Assembly: GCA_006386115.1 (NCBI GenBank)
Contig: VFIW01000012.1
Coordinates: forward strand, 62,001 to 126,000
From: Globisporangium splendens
Taxonomy: Eukaryota; Oomycota; Peronosporomycetes; Pythiales; Pythiaceae
Length of the DNA: 64,000 nt
Direction of reading: 5' to 3'
Shown: piece after piece, positions 54,608 through 64,000 of the stretch
How the letters are laid out: every line of letters starts with the position of its first letter
How positions within the stretch are numbered: position 1 is the first letter of the stretch
Made by a program: the position numbers and the translations under genes
Notes under the pieces: model-generated
Told to the model about the DNA's origin: nothing
What the model saw: the letters and a program-made list of their open reading frames with translations, nothing else
Databases searched by the model: none

Positions 54608-55059
54608 GGAGGATTGATCACGTAGAATGTGTCAAGACGCAGTGAACTGTTGCCCCCCAATTAAAAAAGAACCAAAGGTGCGCATCGGCAACTTCGTTTT
54701 TGACTTGTGTGCTTGTATAAATCGAGAATGCGAGATGGTAGAGCCATATTTTTAGATCAGAATACAGATGGGCTGCTTTTGGCACACCTTCAACCTGATA
54801 TCAGGCGGAAGACAACGAGAAGAAATCAAAGCAGCACCATTAGTATGCCGGTCTGAATTCACAGAGGTTGCTCGTCTGCCTACATTATGTATTGCATCGC
54901 CGGAGATGAACGAGCTATACGACGACGTTCTAGCAAATAAACACATCGGAAATGCGTATTGGATGCAGTGGTCCGCATCTGGAGACTCGCCATGTGACGA
55001 TCACATCACTCGAACAGCATTGACGACGGCAGAGTCGACTTCCGATACTATCAGCAATT
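54608..55059. other. Region between PHD gene and kinesin pseudogene
   Basis: A frame at 54768-55060 codes a non-repetitive 105-residue sequence (EFTEVARLPTLCIASPEMNELYDD) that may belong to the decayed gene downstream, but I cannot place it in the kinesin motor. No promoter is recognised. Confidence 0.4.
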
Positions 55060-55827
55060 TGGAGGTAATACTCAAGCATGCCTGATCGCGACGATCAGCC
55101 CATCTTCTCGTGCTTGCGAAGAAACGATACGCACGCTACAATTCGCGGATCGAGCGCGCTCTGTTATGCAATCAGTACGTGTCAACGAAACACTGACGGG
55201 GGCTTCGGAGCTACAGATCGCAAAAGCGCAGATCGCTAAGTTGAGAGAACGGTTAGAGAGTGAACAACGGCGGCGCCACCAGACGCGAATATAGGAGCAA
55301 GAAGCAGCGCAAAAAGAGTTTCTTGAAAAACTGTAGGCAAAAGAAAGAGAGATCCAGAAACTGTCCAAGGATAATGCAGTTTACTCGCGATGGAGGGAGG
55401 ATGATATCAAGAAAATCCGAGAGCTGGAGACGCGAGTCAAAGAATTAGAAGTTCAAGTGTCCAGCAAGGATACAGGGGGTAAATCTACTCCCCGTTCTGA
55501 AAGTCCCCGAGTCTGTGTAGCGGATGCGGAAGCCAGCACAAAGAATGATGCCAAACTCAGTCAACGATTCCAGATCTCTAATGCGCCTTTGCTCCCTGCT
55601 GCTACCAAATCAGTTCACGCCAAGAAAACCTCGTTCTCCAGTGCGAAAAGATGAAATCAGCGTACAGAAACCATACAAGAAGATCCTGGAACGATATGCG
55701 CTTGACTCGAAGAAGAGCACTCGGAGATCATCCGAGCATCAGGTCAGTGGGTCTCAATCGCAGACAGCATTGGCACCAACCCAGCGAAAAGAAAATAATC
55801 AGCTCAACCCAGCTTCACATTCTACGA

Positions 55828-55842
55828 ATCCAGATCTCTTTC
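55828..55842 (+). repeat. Target-site duplication, left copy
   Basis: ATCCAGATCTCTTTC, identical to 57255-57269, flanking the LINE fragment. Confidence 0.93.
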
Positions 55843-57254
55843 TTTATCTTTATAAGGTGAGGTATATTTTGGTTCATCGTCGTGACCTACAATATCCATT
55901 CTCCTACCTAATCTTCATTACGAATTTCATCTAGGAGTGTAATTGTGTCTATAGCGCGGATTGCACTAGATCACTTCTGAATGCTAAATAATCTTTGACC
56001 AGGATGGCATGTTCTCTTGGTCCTATGTGAGGCTGCCTTGTGTTGTCCAATGACCTTGGGTCTTCCGAACTTCGCACAAGCCAATGCATGACGTCGTTGT
56101 CAAGATCCTGGGTGAGATTGTTGAAAGCAGCTCTTTGAGTTGGGAAGTGGACCTGCGTTGAGGTTCTGGTGTCCATGGCTAGGTTGGCGGCTGAGTCCGC
56201 CATCTTGTTGAAGGCATAGTAGTGATGGTACCATCCTCGGATGTCGATGCAATCCGCGAGTCGTCGACTTGTCTGGTATAAACGTGCCAATCGGTGCTGT
56301 CGAGGGGACCGATGCATTCGCTGTTGGGAGATAATCAGCGCACTGTCTCCAATCACGTACAACGGTTCGAAGTGACTGCGTTGGGCTTCTCGGAGTCCGT
56401 GTATGAGACCCCAGTACTCGGCAAAGTTGTTGGTCGTGTCCTTCCTGCTATATGCCATGCTCGCAGCCCAAATTAAACTGGCTGTGTGCGAATCCTTATG
56501 GACACGCACGATATTGGATCCAGTCCCTCCTGGTCCTGGATTGCCGCGTGGTCCACCATCGAAAAACAACAGGTAAACGCCGCGAGTATCATTTGGAGTC
56601 AAGGGGATGGCGTCGGTTTGGCTGAGAAAGCAGTCGACATAGCCCTTGAGAACTGCTGCAACCGTGTGACCGTCAGAGTCTCCAGCTTGCACTTCAGCGA
56701 GTCGTGTGAGGTTTCGCATTCCTGCCTCTAATCTGGTCATCATGATCGCCATCTCAGCAGTCGATTCGATTGGATCCGAATCCATGCGTCGCAGATGCGC
56801 ACACCAAATGGCATGTATGAGCGACGCGCTCATATATCGCCACAGCATGTGTGCGACGGATAGAGGTGATCTTGGAGATGTTCATTGGAGAACTTGTGTC
56901 CGATAATGTGTCTCTTGATCGTGGTCCATGCATGCCTTGGAGTATCTGGTAGATCCAGACTGAAGATCCAGATTGCGGGATCGTGACCAGGAGTGATCCC
57001 GATCTTCGCCCATAGCGCATAAAAGTAGTTCCACACGAGTTTGGCTTTCGGGCACTCCCAGAATAGATGTTGAATAGAAGATTGGACAACTTGGGAGCAT
57101 TCGGGGTTCGAGCAGGATAGATCAGCATTCTCATAGTTCCACATGGAGAGTCGGTTGGCTTTCAGCCGGAGAAGAGTCTGGACCGTATAAACTGTAATCC
57201 CTGGGATGTTGTGTAATTCGCTCCACTGGATTAATTGCAGTCCTGGCCACAGAG
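55843..57254 (-). mobile_element. 5'-truncated LINE insertion (zf-RVT and RNase H region)
   Basis: On the minus strand it reads the 3' part of a LINE ORF2. First comes a zinc-finger-like RT C-terminal segment (LLRLKANRLSMW, SIQHLFWECPKAKLVW). After a 1-base frame change near 56850 comes an RNase H domain (YLLFFDGGPRGNPGPGGTGSNIV, NNFAEYWGLIHGL, VIGDSALIISQ) ending at 55949. It is flanked by a perfect 15-bp direct repeat, ATCCAGATCTCTTTC, at 55828-55842 and 57255-57269. The 3' end abuts a short A-rich tail (read as T-rich on plus, 55841-55855). The 5' end is truncated, as typical of target-primed reverse transcription. It is inserted antisense into the kinesin-like gene. Confidence 0.93.
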
Positions 57255-57269
57255 ATCCAGATCTCTTTC
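57255..57269 (+). repeat. Target-site duplication, right copy
   Basis: ATCCAGATCTCTTTC, identical to 55828-55842. The next bases continue the interrupted coding sequence. Confidence 0.93.
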
Positions 57270-58663
57270 AGAAACAGCAGCGAGACCTGAAATCTTTCGC
57301 AACGGAGCAAAGACAAGTTTGGGGGTCGGATGAAAATCGTCAAATCACGGAGCCAGATTCGCCTGAGGTCTTGCCAGCGACCTCGAAAAGTCTCGAACTC
57401 TTCTGCAGTTCACCAGATCAAACTATCAACCCATCCACCTTGAATTTTTCCAGTTTGCGGCCCTCTCAACCAGCTTCTGCGGCGTCATCTACTTCCGTGT
57501 TTGAGAAGCAGAAGTTGGCCGCTTTATTGAGTTGGAGTTCTCAAATCAAACAGTCGTCTCAAGTCAGCTTTCAAGTTCCTTCATCACTAATGCAGCCAGC
57601 CGTTCGTGCTGGACTAGTGGCTTTGAAAGAAAAGGAAGCTGAAGTACAGAACCAGCGGAAAGCGTTTGAGAGCACCAACCATATTCTTAGCGTGACTGAT
57701 CTGGCAAAAGAGCGAAGCCTGCCTGCCAATGCGAGCAAGTACTCATCAGCATTGAGTGATCCATTTGACAAGTCGGATATCTGTCAGAGGCATAGTCCGA
57801 AAGAATGTGTCTTGTGTGCCGTTAAAGACCTGCGGTCTTCGAGCATGCCTACGATGAAATCCAGCACTGAGTTTTCTGTGAACATGATCGAGCGATTGGA
57901 TCGGATGAAGCCAGCTGACGCGACACGGCAGGGACCGTGCGAACGGCATCAACTTGCTAGCTGTTTTCTTTGCGGGAGCTCGTCGAGCAGGACCATGGCA
58001 TCTTCTAGGTTTACTGCTACGACAAACTCAAATGCCAAAGACCCATCCAGTCGCGACGAGGAAGAAAAGAGTGCTGGCATCATCGATCGGAATGCGTTTG
58101 TGGTGAACGATGCTAAGTGTGCCGCTCATTCGCTGGCAAACTGTGTGTTATGTGCAGGAGTTAAGGCTATGGCTCGAAAGATTCCGCAGGCGTCACCGAC
58201 AAAGAAATCGTTTACAGGAGACAATTTGTCAACTTGGCCAGCGTCGTCCAACCCTCCTCACAGAAACCCAGTTGTGTTGAAGTTGAAGGTTGGTTTGTGC
58301 GTGTTGTGGCCTCATTGAGCAACTCTTGTCAAGCTTCTGCCTGTCTCAGGCAATCATTTCTATCTCTAAACTAATAATCAGTCAGACCTCTTTATATGTG
58401 CTATTGCGCTTCCTGGTCAACAAATGCACTCATTTTGATACCTTCGAGCAACATGCTACCCTTTCTTTCGAACCCCCAAAATTGCAACTTGAAGGTGTGC
58501 GACGTGTTTGGTCGTCGACAGCAAAAGGTAGGAAGACCCGGCGCTCTAATTGAAGCCACTTCGTCCGCTCTGTGTCCGCTCCTGGTGTGCGTCATGTGGT
58601 CTTCGTATCATTGGCGCCGCGTAATCATCCACTGGGGCGTCCACTATGGATCCACTCTCTCTC

Positions 58664-58690
58664 TCTCCACTTGGTCATTTCCATATCTTC
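58664..58690 (+). promoter_or_regulatory. Initiator-like element upstream of HGD
   Basis: TTGGTCATTTCCATATCTTC, 15-30 bp before the ATG, resembles the oomycete initiator with flanking promoter region (TCATTYC followed by a CA-T-rich part). A short 5' UTR is usual in this group. Confidence 0.35.
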
Positions 58691-58704
58691 TCCACGCCGA
58701 CGAC

Positions 58705-60235
58705 ATGAGCAACAACACCAACAAGAGCGAACCACTGGCCAAGAAGGCGCGCTTCGACACGCCGTGGAGCGAGTTGGAGTATCTCCCGGGCTTCGGCGGC
58801 CACTTCTGCTCCGAGACGCTGCCGAACGCGCTCCCCAAGGCGCAGAACAACCCACAGAAGTGTCCCTACGGGCTCTATGCCGAGCAGCTCTCGGGAACGG
58901 CGTTCACGCTGCCGCGCGGCAAGAACCAGCGCAGCTGGCTCTACCGCATCCTGCCGCCCGTGGTGCACGAGAAGTACAAGGAGGTCGAGCACAAGTTCAT
59001 CCAGGCGGACTTTGCTGACGCCAAGTTGACGCCGCAGCAGATGCGCTGGAGCCCCATGCCGTTCCCAAAGGACTCGGAACAGTTGGACTTCGTGACGGGC
59101 ATGAAGACCATCGGTGGTGCGGGAGACCCGACCATGAAGGACGGTATCGCGATCCACAACTACGCCGCGAATGTGTCCATGACGGACAAGTGCTTCTACA
59201 ACTCGGACGGCGACTTCTTGATCGGTACGTGCGTGCGTGTGTGCAGTTTACTATGCATGAGTGAACTTTATCTCACGTTTATGTTGTTATTACATGCAGT
59301 GCCGCAACACGGCGCATTGAAGATCACGACCGAGTTCGGCAAATTGCTGGTGTCGCCACACGAAATCTGTGTCATCCAAGTAAGTGGGGTGCATAATCGC
59401 CTGCATTACTGCACCACAAAATGCAACATGAGCTGACTTGTGACGTTTGCACTTTGTTGATCTGTAGCGTGGCATTCGTTTCTCAGTCGATGTGGATGAG
59501 CCTTCGCGTGGGTACATCTTGGAAGTGTACAACCGCCACTTTGTGCTCCCGGACCTCGGTCCGATCGGTGCGAACGGTCTTGCAAACCCGCGCGACTTTG
59601 AGCACCCCGTTGCGGCGTGGGAGGACCGCGAGTGCGAGTACCTAGTCGTGAACAAGTTCGGCGGCCGTATCTTCTCGGCGCGCATGAACTTTTCGCCGTT
59701 CAACGTCGTCGCGTGGCACGGCAACTACGTGCCGTACAAGTACAATCTGGACAACTTCTGCACGATGAACTCGGTGAGCTTCGACCACCCGGACCCGTCG
59801 ATCTACACGGTGTTGACGTGCCAGACCGATGAACCTGGCTGCGCCGTGGCCGACTTTGTGATCTTCCCGCCGCGGTGGATGGTCATGGAACACACATTCC
59901 GTCCGCCGTACTTCCACCGCAACTGCATGACCGAGTACATGGGCATGATCTACGGCACGTACGACGCGAAAAAGGGCGGCAAAGACGGCTTCCAGCCTGG
60001 TGGTGCGTCGCTGCACAGCGTCGACACTCCGCATGGACCCGATGCCGCGACGTTCCTCGCCGCCTCTAACGCGGACCTGCAGCCGCACAAATTTGAAGGC
60101 GGCCTCGCGTTCATGTTCGAGTCCACGTTCTTGGTGAAGCTCACGGAGTACGGTCTCAACTGCGAACACAACGACGCGGACTACTGGAAATGCTGGCAGC
60201 AGATGCCAAAGCTCTTCAACCCCGACCAGATTTAA
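58705..60235 (+). CDS. HGD: Homogentisate 1,2-dioxygenase
   Basis: Three exons (58705-59224, 59300-59379, 59468-60235) with consistent phases give 455 aa, the family's usual length. It opens homogentisate to maleylacetoacetate in tyrosine and phenylalanine breakdown, using one Fe(II). The protein begins [15 protein letters not shown] and contains [17 protein letters not shown], then [28 protein letters not shown]. Near the C-terminus are the metal ligands in context: [11 protein letters not shown] (His and Glu) and GGASLHS...TPHGPD (second His). No signal or targeting peptide is seen, so it is cytosolic. The ATG at 58705 follows an initiator-like site. It is convergent with the syntaxin gene, with 180 bp between stops. 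Confidence 0.96.
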
Positions 60236-60418
60236 GGTTTGGGGTGGAAAACAGAGAACAAATAGTGTTCTCTGTCACAGTATTTGTCACCGCTCCAATC
60301 GCATCAGCAAACATCTATTATGTCTAGTAAGCAACATAACACAACCTCGATGAAACTTGGGGTTCGAGCTCGTAGAAATGCGTCGGTGTGTATTATTACA
60401 GATTGCTGCCGTCCTAGC

Positions 60419-61717
60419 TCACGAGTGCTTGGCAAGGAGGATCAGGAAACAGGTAAATATTAGCGTGACCAGGATGAGGATGCACCGCTCGGACCGCGTA
60501 TTGCGCTGGTATCGCTCTGCTCGATGCAACTCCTTGAGTTCCGACCGCACGCGGCAAACCACCTGATAAAGCAGCACCCAATACAAAAGTAAGCGAGTGT
60601 GAGTCGACGAGAGGCAGACGAGTTCGTGTCCAGAATCGGTCAGCGTACCTGCTCCATGTTGTAGTCGATTCGGTCGATGAGCGTGCCTTGGTCGATCACC
60701 ATGTCGGCGACTTCCTTGAAGACGGTGGCGAGAAGCGCGACAGATTTCGCGATCTGCTCGATTTCTTTGTCGCGTGATTTGATTTTGAATCGCGTCATCT
60801 CGTAATCTATGTCGAACTTCTGTGAAGCCTAAACAAGAGAACAAGCAACCGTAAACGCAAGCACAGGTGTAGGTCGATGCAAGCTCTCTCGATGCCACAT
60901 ACCTCGTCTCGTTCTGGGCTCTCCAGGTTATCGACGTCAAAGATTTCGCATCCAAACTTTTGCACCTGCAGTCTCTGAAGATACTCGTGTTGCCGCCTGC
61001 GAAACTGGTACGAGATACCTTGTAGACGACTCGCGATGGAGCGCTGCGTGTTGACTCGAACAAGGCGATCAGTGGCTGAGGTACAGGGCACCCCGCCGAT
61101 GAACGGACTCGTGATTTTCTTCAGATTTCGATCCGCAGTCTGGAAAAGCGACGTAATTTCGGCAGTGATCTGATTGATTTCCTGCTCTTGCTCTTCTTCC
61201 GCGTCGTCGAATCGAATCATCAGCCGCCTTGCGTGAATGAGTCGCAAGTATTCCACTGCAAGACAAATAGAGTTCAGCTCAGTCAAATGAAGACAGTTCT
61301 GCTCACAAGCAGAAAGACTGCCTGCTTACGCTTGACATGCAGTAATCGAATCGCCTCGTTCGCTTCATCCACGAAATACACCCACTCGGGCTTTTCGATT
61401 TCGTCTCCGGTTTCAAGTTTGTCGCACTCGAGCGCTTCTTGCAGCAGCGCTTTTTCCATCGCGCGCGACTTCATTTGCTGCCGCCGATAACAAATCAAAA
61501 GTCAATATCTCAGCACGTTTCACATACGAAGACACTTTCGTCTGCGGTATCAAGCTCAACAACGAACTCTATGACAACAATAACGCGCCTGCTTGGACTG
61601 GAACAATGCAAGATACGGCGGGTTCTCCTTGAGGTAGCGCAGCTGAAACCGCACGTTGCGCTTCTTGAGGTTCTTGCGCCGCTCAGTAAACCTCTCCGTC
61701 AGATCCCGATACGCCAT
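60419..61717 (-). CDS. STX16: Syntaxin-16/Tlg2-type t-SNARE
   Basis: Five exons on the minus strand: 61717 to about 61585; about 61483 to 61330; about 61262 to 60902; 60830 to 60650; about 60565 to 60419. It starts MAYRDLTERFTERRKNL and contains an N-terminal helical region (PEWVYFVDEANEAI; EQEINQITAEITSLF), then a Qa-SNARE motif (RDKEIEQIAKSVALLATVFKEVADMVIDQGTLIDRIDYNMEQ). ELKELHRAERYQRNTRS and a C-terminal transmembrane anchor (CILILVTLIFTCFLILLAKHS) follow. The RIDYNMEQ and HRAERYQ pieces are characteristic of syntaxin 16, which acts in endosome-to-TGN fusion. The exon 1/2 border is the least certain. Confidence 0.88.
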
Positions 61718-62125
61718 CGCACCTCACCCTCCGCTCACACTCGTCCTATTCGTCGAACGCACAGCCGCGCTCAATTACCTCCGCGGCACGCGCGTCTGAT
61801 CGTCTGCTTCTTCCCTGGAAGGTTGCGCAATTGCTTGGAGCTTTTCGCCTGTATCTTGAAAGGGTGCGCAGAGTGATGGTCTTCCTCTGTGACTTCAGTA
61901 AAAACGATCATATTTACGCACGTAAAAAATGTCTTCCGGCAACTTTATTGCACACATTTTCCACGAATCGTGATGCTTCACAAAGAAATTTTAACCAATC
62001 AAACACACGAATGTCTCATTTTCTCCGAAAGGACACACGTTGAACCTCCACATTCACTCGGAGCGCCGCCATCTTGAAGCACCATTGCGGGGTTGAAGGC
62101 ATTTGCCCCAGAGCGCCGTGGCACA
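61718..62125. promoter_or_regulatory. Divergent promoter region
   Basis: 408 bp between the syntaxin and kelch genes, AT-rich at 61880-62000. No specific element was recognised. Confidence 0.4.
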
Positions 62126-64000
62126 ATGCGCGAAGGCACGTCTCCCAGTCCGCCCGGCGCGCCGACCAACGGTAATGGGGCCGGCTCCGGTATCAGCAGC
62201 AGCTCTAATGGCGAAGGCAGTGCGGGTGCGCTGCGATGGACCAGGATGGAGGCGATCGCGCCGCGCAATGGCGAGCTGCCGTCGCGGAGATCCGGCCACT
62301 CGCTCTCGACCGCGGGCTCCAAGGGGTACTTGCTTGGCGGTTGCGACTGCTCGAAGCCCCCTGGTCCGACGAACAACCTGTTTGTGCTCAAGATCAATAC
62401 GAATGCTCCCTGGGAGTGGGAGAAGCTCAAGTTTGCGCCGGCGACGCCGTTGCCCCGTTGGAAACACTCGGCAACGGTCGTGGACAACAAGGTGTACGTG
62501 TTTGGCGGGTCCCACAATAGCAGCACGCGGTTTAACGATCTCTGGGTGTTCAACCCGATTACGATGGAGTGGAGCCAACCGATGGATAAAGGATCTGCAT
62601 GTGCTCCGAGTCGAAGACGTGAGTTGGAGCAAAGCTACGAGCAAAGGTCGACTGCCAGAGGAACGAGCAGGGCACCAAGCGTGTGCAGTCGAAGATCTGA
62701 TGCTTGTATGCGGTGGCTGGAACAGTGTTGCGCAGTTCAACGACCTGCACGTCTTTGACACCACGACCAACTCGTGGTTGACGATCGAAGGATTTCACAT
62801 GGCGAACCCATTGCCTCGCTGGAATCATGCTGCATGTGCAGTGCCTGCGATTCCGCACGTCAAGGTCTTCAACTTTGGCGGTGCCATTGGAGAACCCAAC
62901 AACTACAATGGCCAAGGCACGTACATGAACGATATCTCGTGCTGGACACAGGTGACATGACGTGGAGCGTACCCGAGATACGAGGCACACCACCCTATGG
63001 TCGATCCGATACAACGCTAGCGTACGACGACAAAGGCAGCAGACTGGTGATTTTCGGTGGATGGGCAAACGTCTGGCTCAACGATTTGTTTTGCTTGGAT
63101 GTGAGTTGTGTTGTCGGTCCACCGTATGGCATTACAGTGTTTTCCCCGAGTATGGACCCATCACGGGTGGCACACAGTTGATTCTCGAGGGGATCGATTT
63201 CATGAACAAGCCGGTGGCCGTCCGCTTTTCGTGTCGAAAAGGATCCGTCGACGTCAAAGGAGAGCACGTGAACGATCACACACTGTACGTTGCAACACCC
63301 GATTTCACGTCATACCCACCAGGAGATGTCCAAATTCGAATTGCACTCCAAGGTGACTCGTTCACGACAACTTTCCAGACGTTCAACTTTTTTGCGGTGA
63401 CCGATGCGTCCATGTGCTTTGCGTACGGTCCAGGTGTCTTGGGCGGTGGTGCTAGCGGCGAGCCGACATGCTTTATTATCCAGGCGCGGGACGCAAACTG
63501 CAACCTGCGCACTCGCGGAGGAGATGAGCTCATAGTCGAGGTGTCTTCCGACGATACAAGTCCGCTGTTCTTACCAACACTTCAAATCCAAGACCTGGTG
63601 AACGGAAAGTACTTGGTGAGCTACACCGTTTCGAATGCTGGAGAATACAAGGTGAATGTCGAATTCCAAGGCACTTTTGGGGGCGTGGCTGGCTCCATTC
63701 GTGGCGTACCGTTCACCGCATCGTTTGATGACACTGTCACACGCGACATGAATTTGATGACGGGCAAATTAGTGCTTGGCCAAGTTCTCCACGACCTGCA
63801 GTCGCTGCAGCAGTTCAGTAAAGAATGCAATCTTGGTCTCGAGCAACCGCTTTCTGATCCGTCCTGGACGCCAGAGCAGACTACCAATGTCTTAATCAGA
63901 CTAAAGGAGCACGTTTTCCACGTTGAAAAACGAGGCGAAGACGTTTCGTTGTCAATCGACGAGCTAAAAGCCGAAATCGCTTTTCTTAAGGATGCGGGCA
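62126..64000 (+). pseudogene. Kelch-IPT-filamin protein, frame-disrupted and truncated by window edge
   Basis: The first frame (ATG 62126) gives kelch units: RRSGHSLSTAGSKGYLLGG, then RWKHSATVVDNKVYVFGGSHNSSTRFNDLWVF. Near 62590 the sense moves to another frame (DLHVLRVEDVSW, then RAGHQACAVEDLMLVCGGWNSVAQFNDLHVF, WNHAACAV). At about 62945 it moves again (LDTGDMTWSVPEIRGTPPYGRSDTTLAYDDKG, FGGWANVWLNDLF). At about 63145 it moves a third time to an IPT/TIG domain (GPITGGTQLILEGIDF) and a filamin-type repeat (NGKYLVSYTVSNAGEYKVNVEFQG). A coiled coil is open at position 64000. Two changes are 1-base losses (ATCTC-GTG; TTTTCCCC run). The first joins unequal kelch units and may be a deletion of about one unit. 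Either a pseudogene or assembly errors; the protein family is cytoskeletal or scaffold. Confidence 0.75.

Larger units (their letters stand above)
55060..58318 (+). pseudogene. Kinesin-like pseudogene, interrupted by a LINE
   Basis: It starts inside the end of a kinesin motor: GGNTQACLIATISPSS then EETIRTLQFADRARSV, the diagnostic last strands of the motor. A coiled-coil neck and stalk follow (LQIAKAQIAKLRERLE). The frame carries two TAG stops (55292-55294 and 55334-55336, each one change from CAG), and a 1-base frame change near 55620-55655. A 1412-bp LINE fragment inserts at 55843. Downstream (57255-58318) the coding sequence resumes in frame with the part just before the insertion. It includes three C-x2-H-x4-C-x2-C motifs (about 57781, 57936, 58119: CQRHSPKECVLC, CERHQLASCFLC, CAAHSLANCVLC). 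The ATP-binding part of the motor is missing from the window. It lies between the PHD gene and HGD on the same strand. Confidence 0.85.

Noticed and set aside
55949..57144. LINE fragment as an independent RNase H gene
   Set aside because: It has a frame change, no start context of its own, and lies exactly between the two copies of a target-site duplication.
1..64000. CRISPR arrays, bacterial operons or riboswitches
   Set aside because: Introns, eukaryotic gene families and spacing show a eukaryotic nuclear locus; no regularly spaced direct repeats of CRISPR type were seen.

Overview
This window is eukaryotic nuclear DNA from an oomycete (a Phytophthora/Pythium-like stramenopile). This is inferred from gene content, not from any database search. 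The signs are small gene spacing, short introns (about 60-110 bp) with GT-AG borders and frequent GTACG/GTAAG donors, and lineage-typical families. Those families are two adjacent coiled-coil/START genes of the type called M96 mating-specific proteins in oomycetes, a START-FYVE-GAF protein, rhodanese/dual-specificity-phosphatase proteins (one with a FYVE-like finger), a kelch-IPT-filamin protein, and non-LTR retrotransposons whose ORF1 is very long.

Layout. 1-5280: a non-LTR (LINE) retrotransposon on the minus strand that runs off the left edge. It has ORF1 plus an endonuclease-reverse transcriptase ORF2, both damaged, and its 5' end lies about 35 bp from a tRNA-Thr(UGU) gene (5315-5386). 5847-14385: an FkbM-like methyltransferase-fold/TPR gene (+), two M96-like genes (-), and a mitochondrial-type acyl-CoA/4-coumarate-CoA ligase (-). 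14386-17472: a gene-poor stretch with decayed coding-looking fragments. 17473-26818: the START-FYVE-GAF gene (+), dihydroxy-acid dehydratase (-), a frameshifted low-complexity protein (+), and a multidomain cyclophilin (-). 27198-36806: ribosomal protein uL13/L13a (+), a SCYL2-like pseudokinase (-), and a 1441-aa protein with five BED-like zinc fingers fused to a hAT transposase body (-). 38093-43910: a small low-complexity protein (+), a mitochondrial EMAP-II/PheT-like tRNA-binding protein (-), ARPC2 of the Arp2/3 complex (-), and a PH-domain membrane protein (+). 44120-48543: two tandem rhodanese-DSP phosphatases (-). 49877-54607: a chromatin reader with three PHD/extended-PHD modules (+). 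55060-58318: a kinesin-like pseudogene split by a 1.4-kb LINE fragment with a 15-bp target-site duplication. 58705-61717: homogentisate 1,2-dioxygenase (+) and a syntaxin-16-type t-SNARE (-). 62126-64000: a kelch/IPT/filamin gene (+) in several reading frames that runs off the right edge.

How the genes relate. Most are unlinked housekeeping functions packed alternately as divergent or convergent neighbours: branched-chain amino acid synthesis, tyrosine breakdown, acyl-CoA activation, translation, actin nucleation, membrane traffic and chromatin reading. The local structure that stands out is duplication (two M96-like genes, two DSP genes), recurrent lipid/phosphoinositide modules, transposon input at both ends and in the middle, and a shared palindromic motif centred on ATACCGGTAT in two intergenic regions. 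Exon borders below are my own reading of splice sites and may be off by a base or a small alternative exon.
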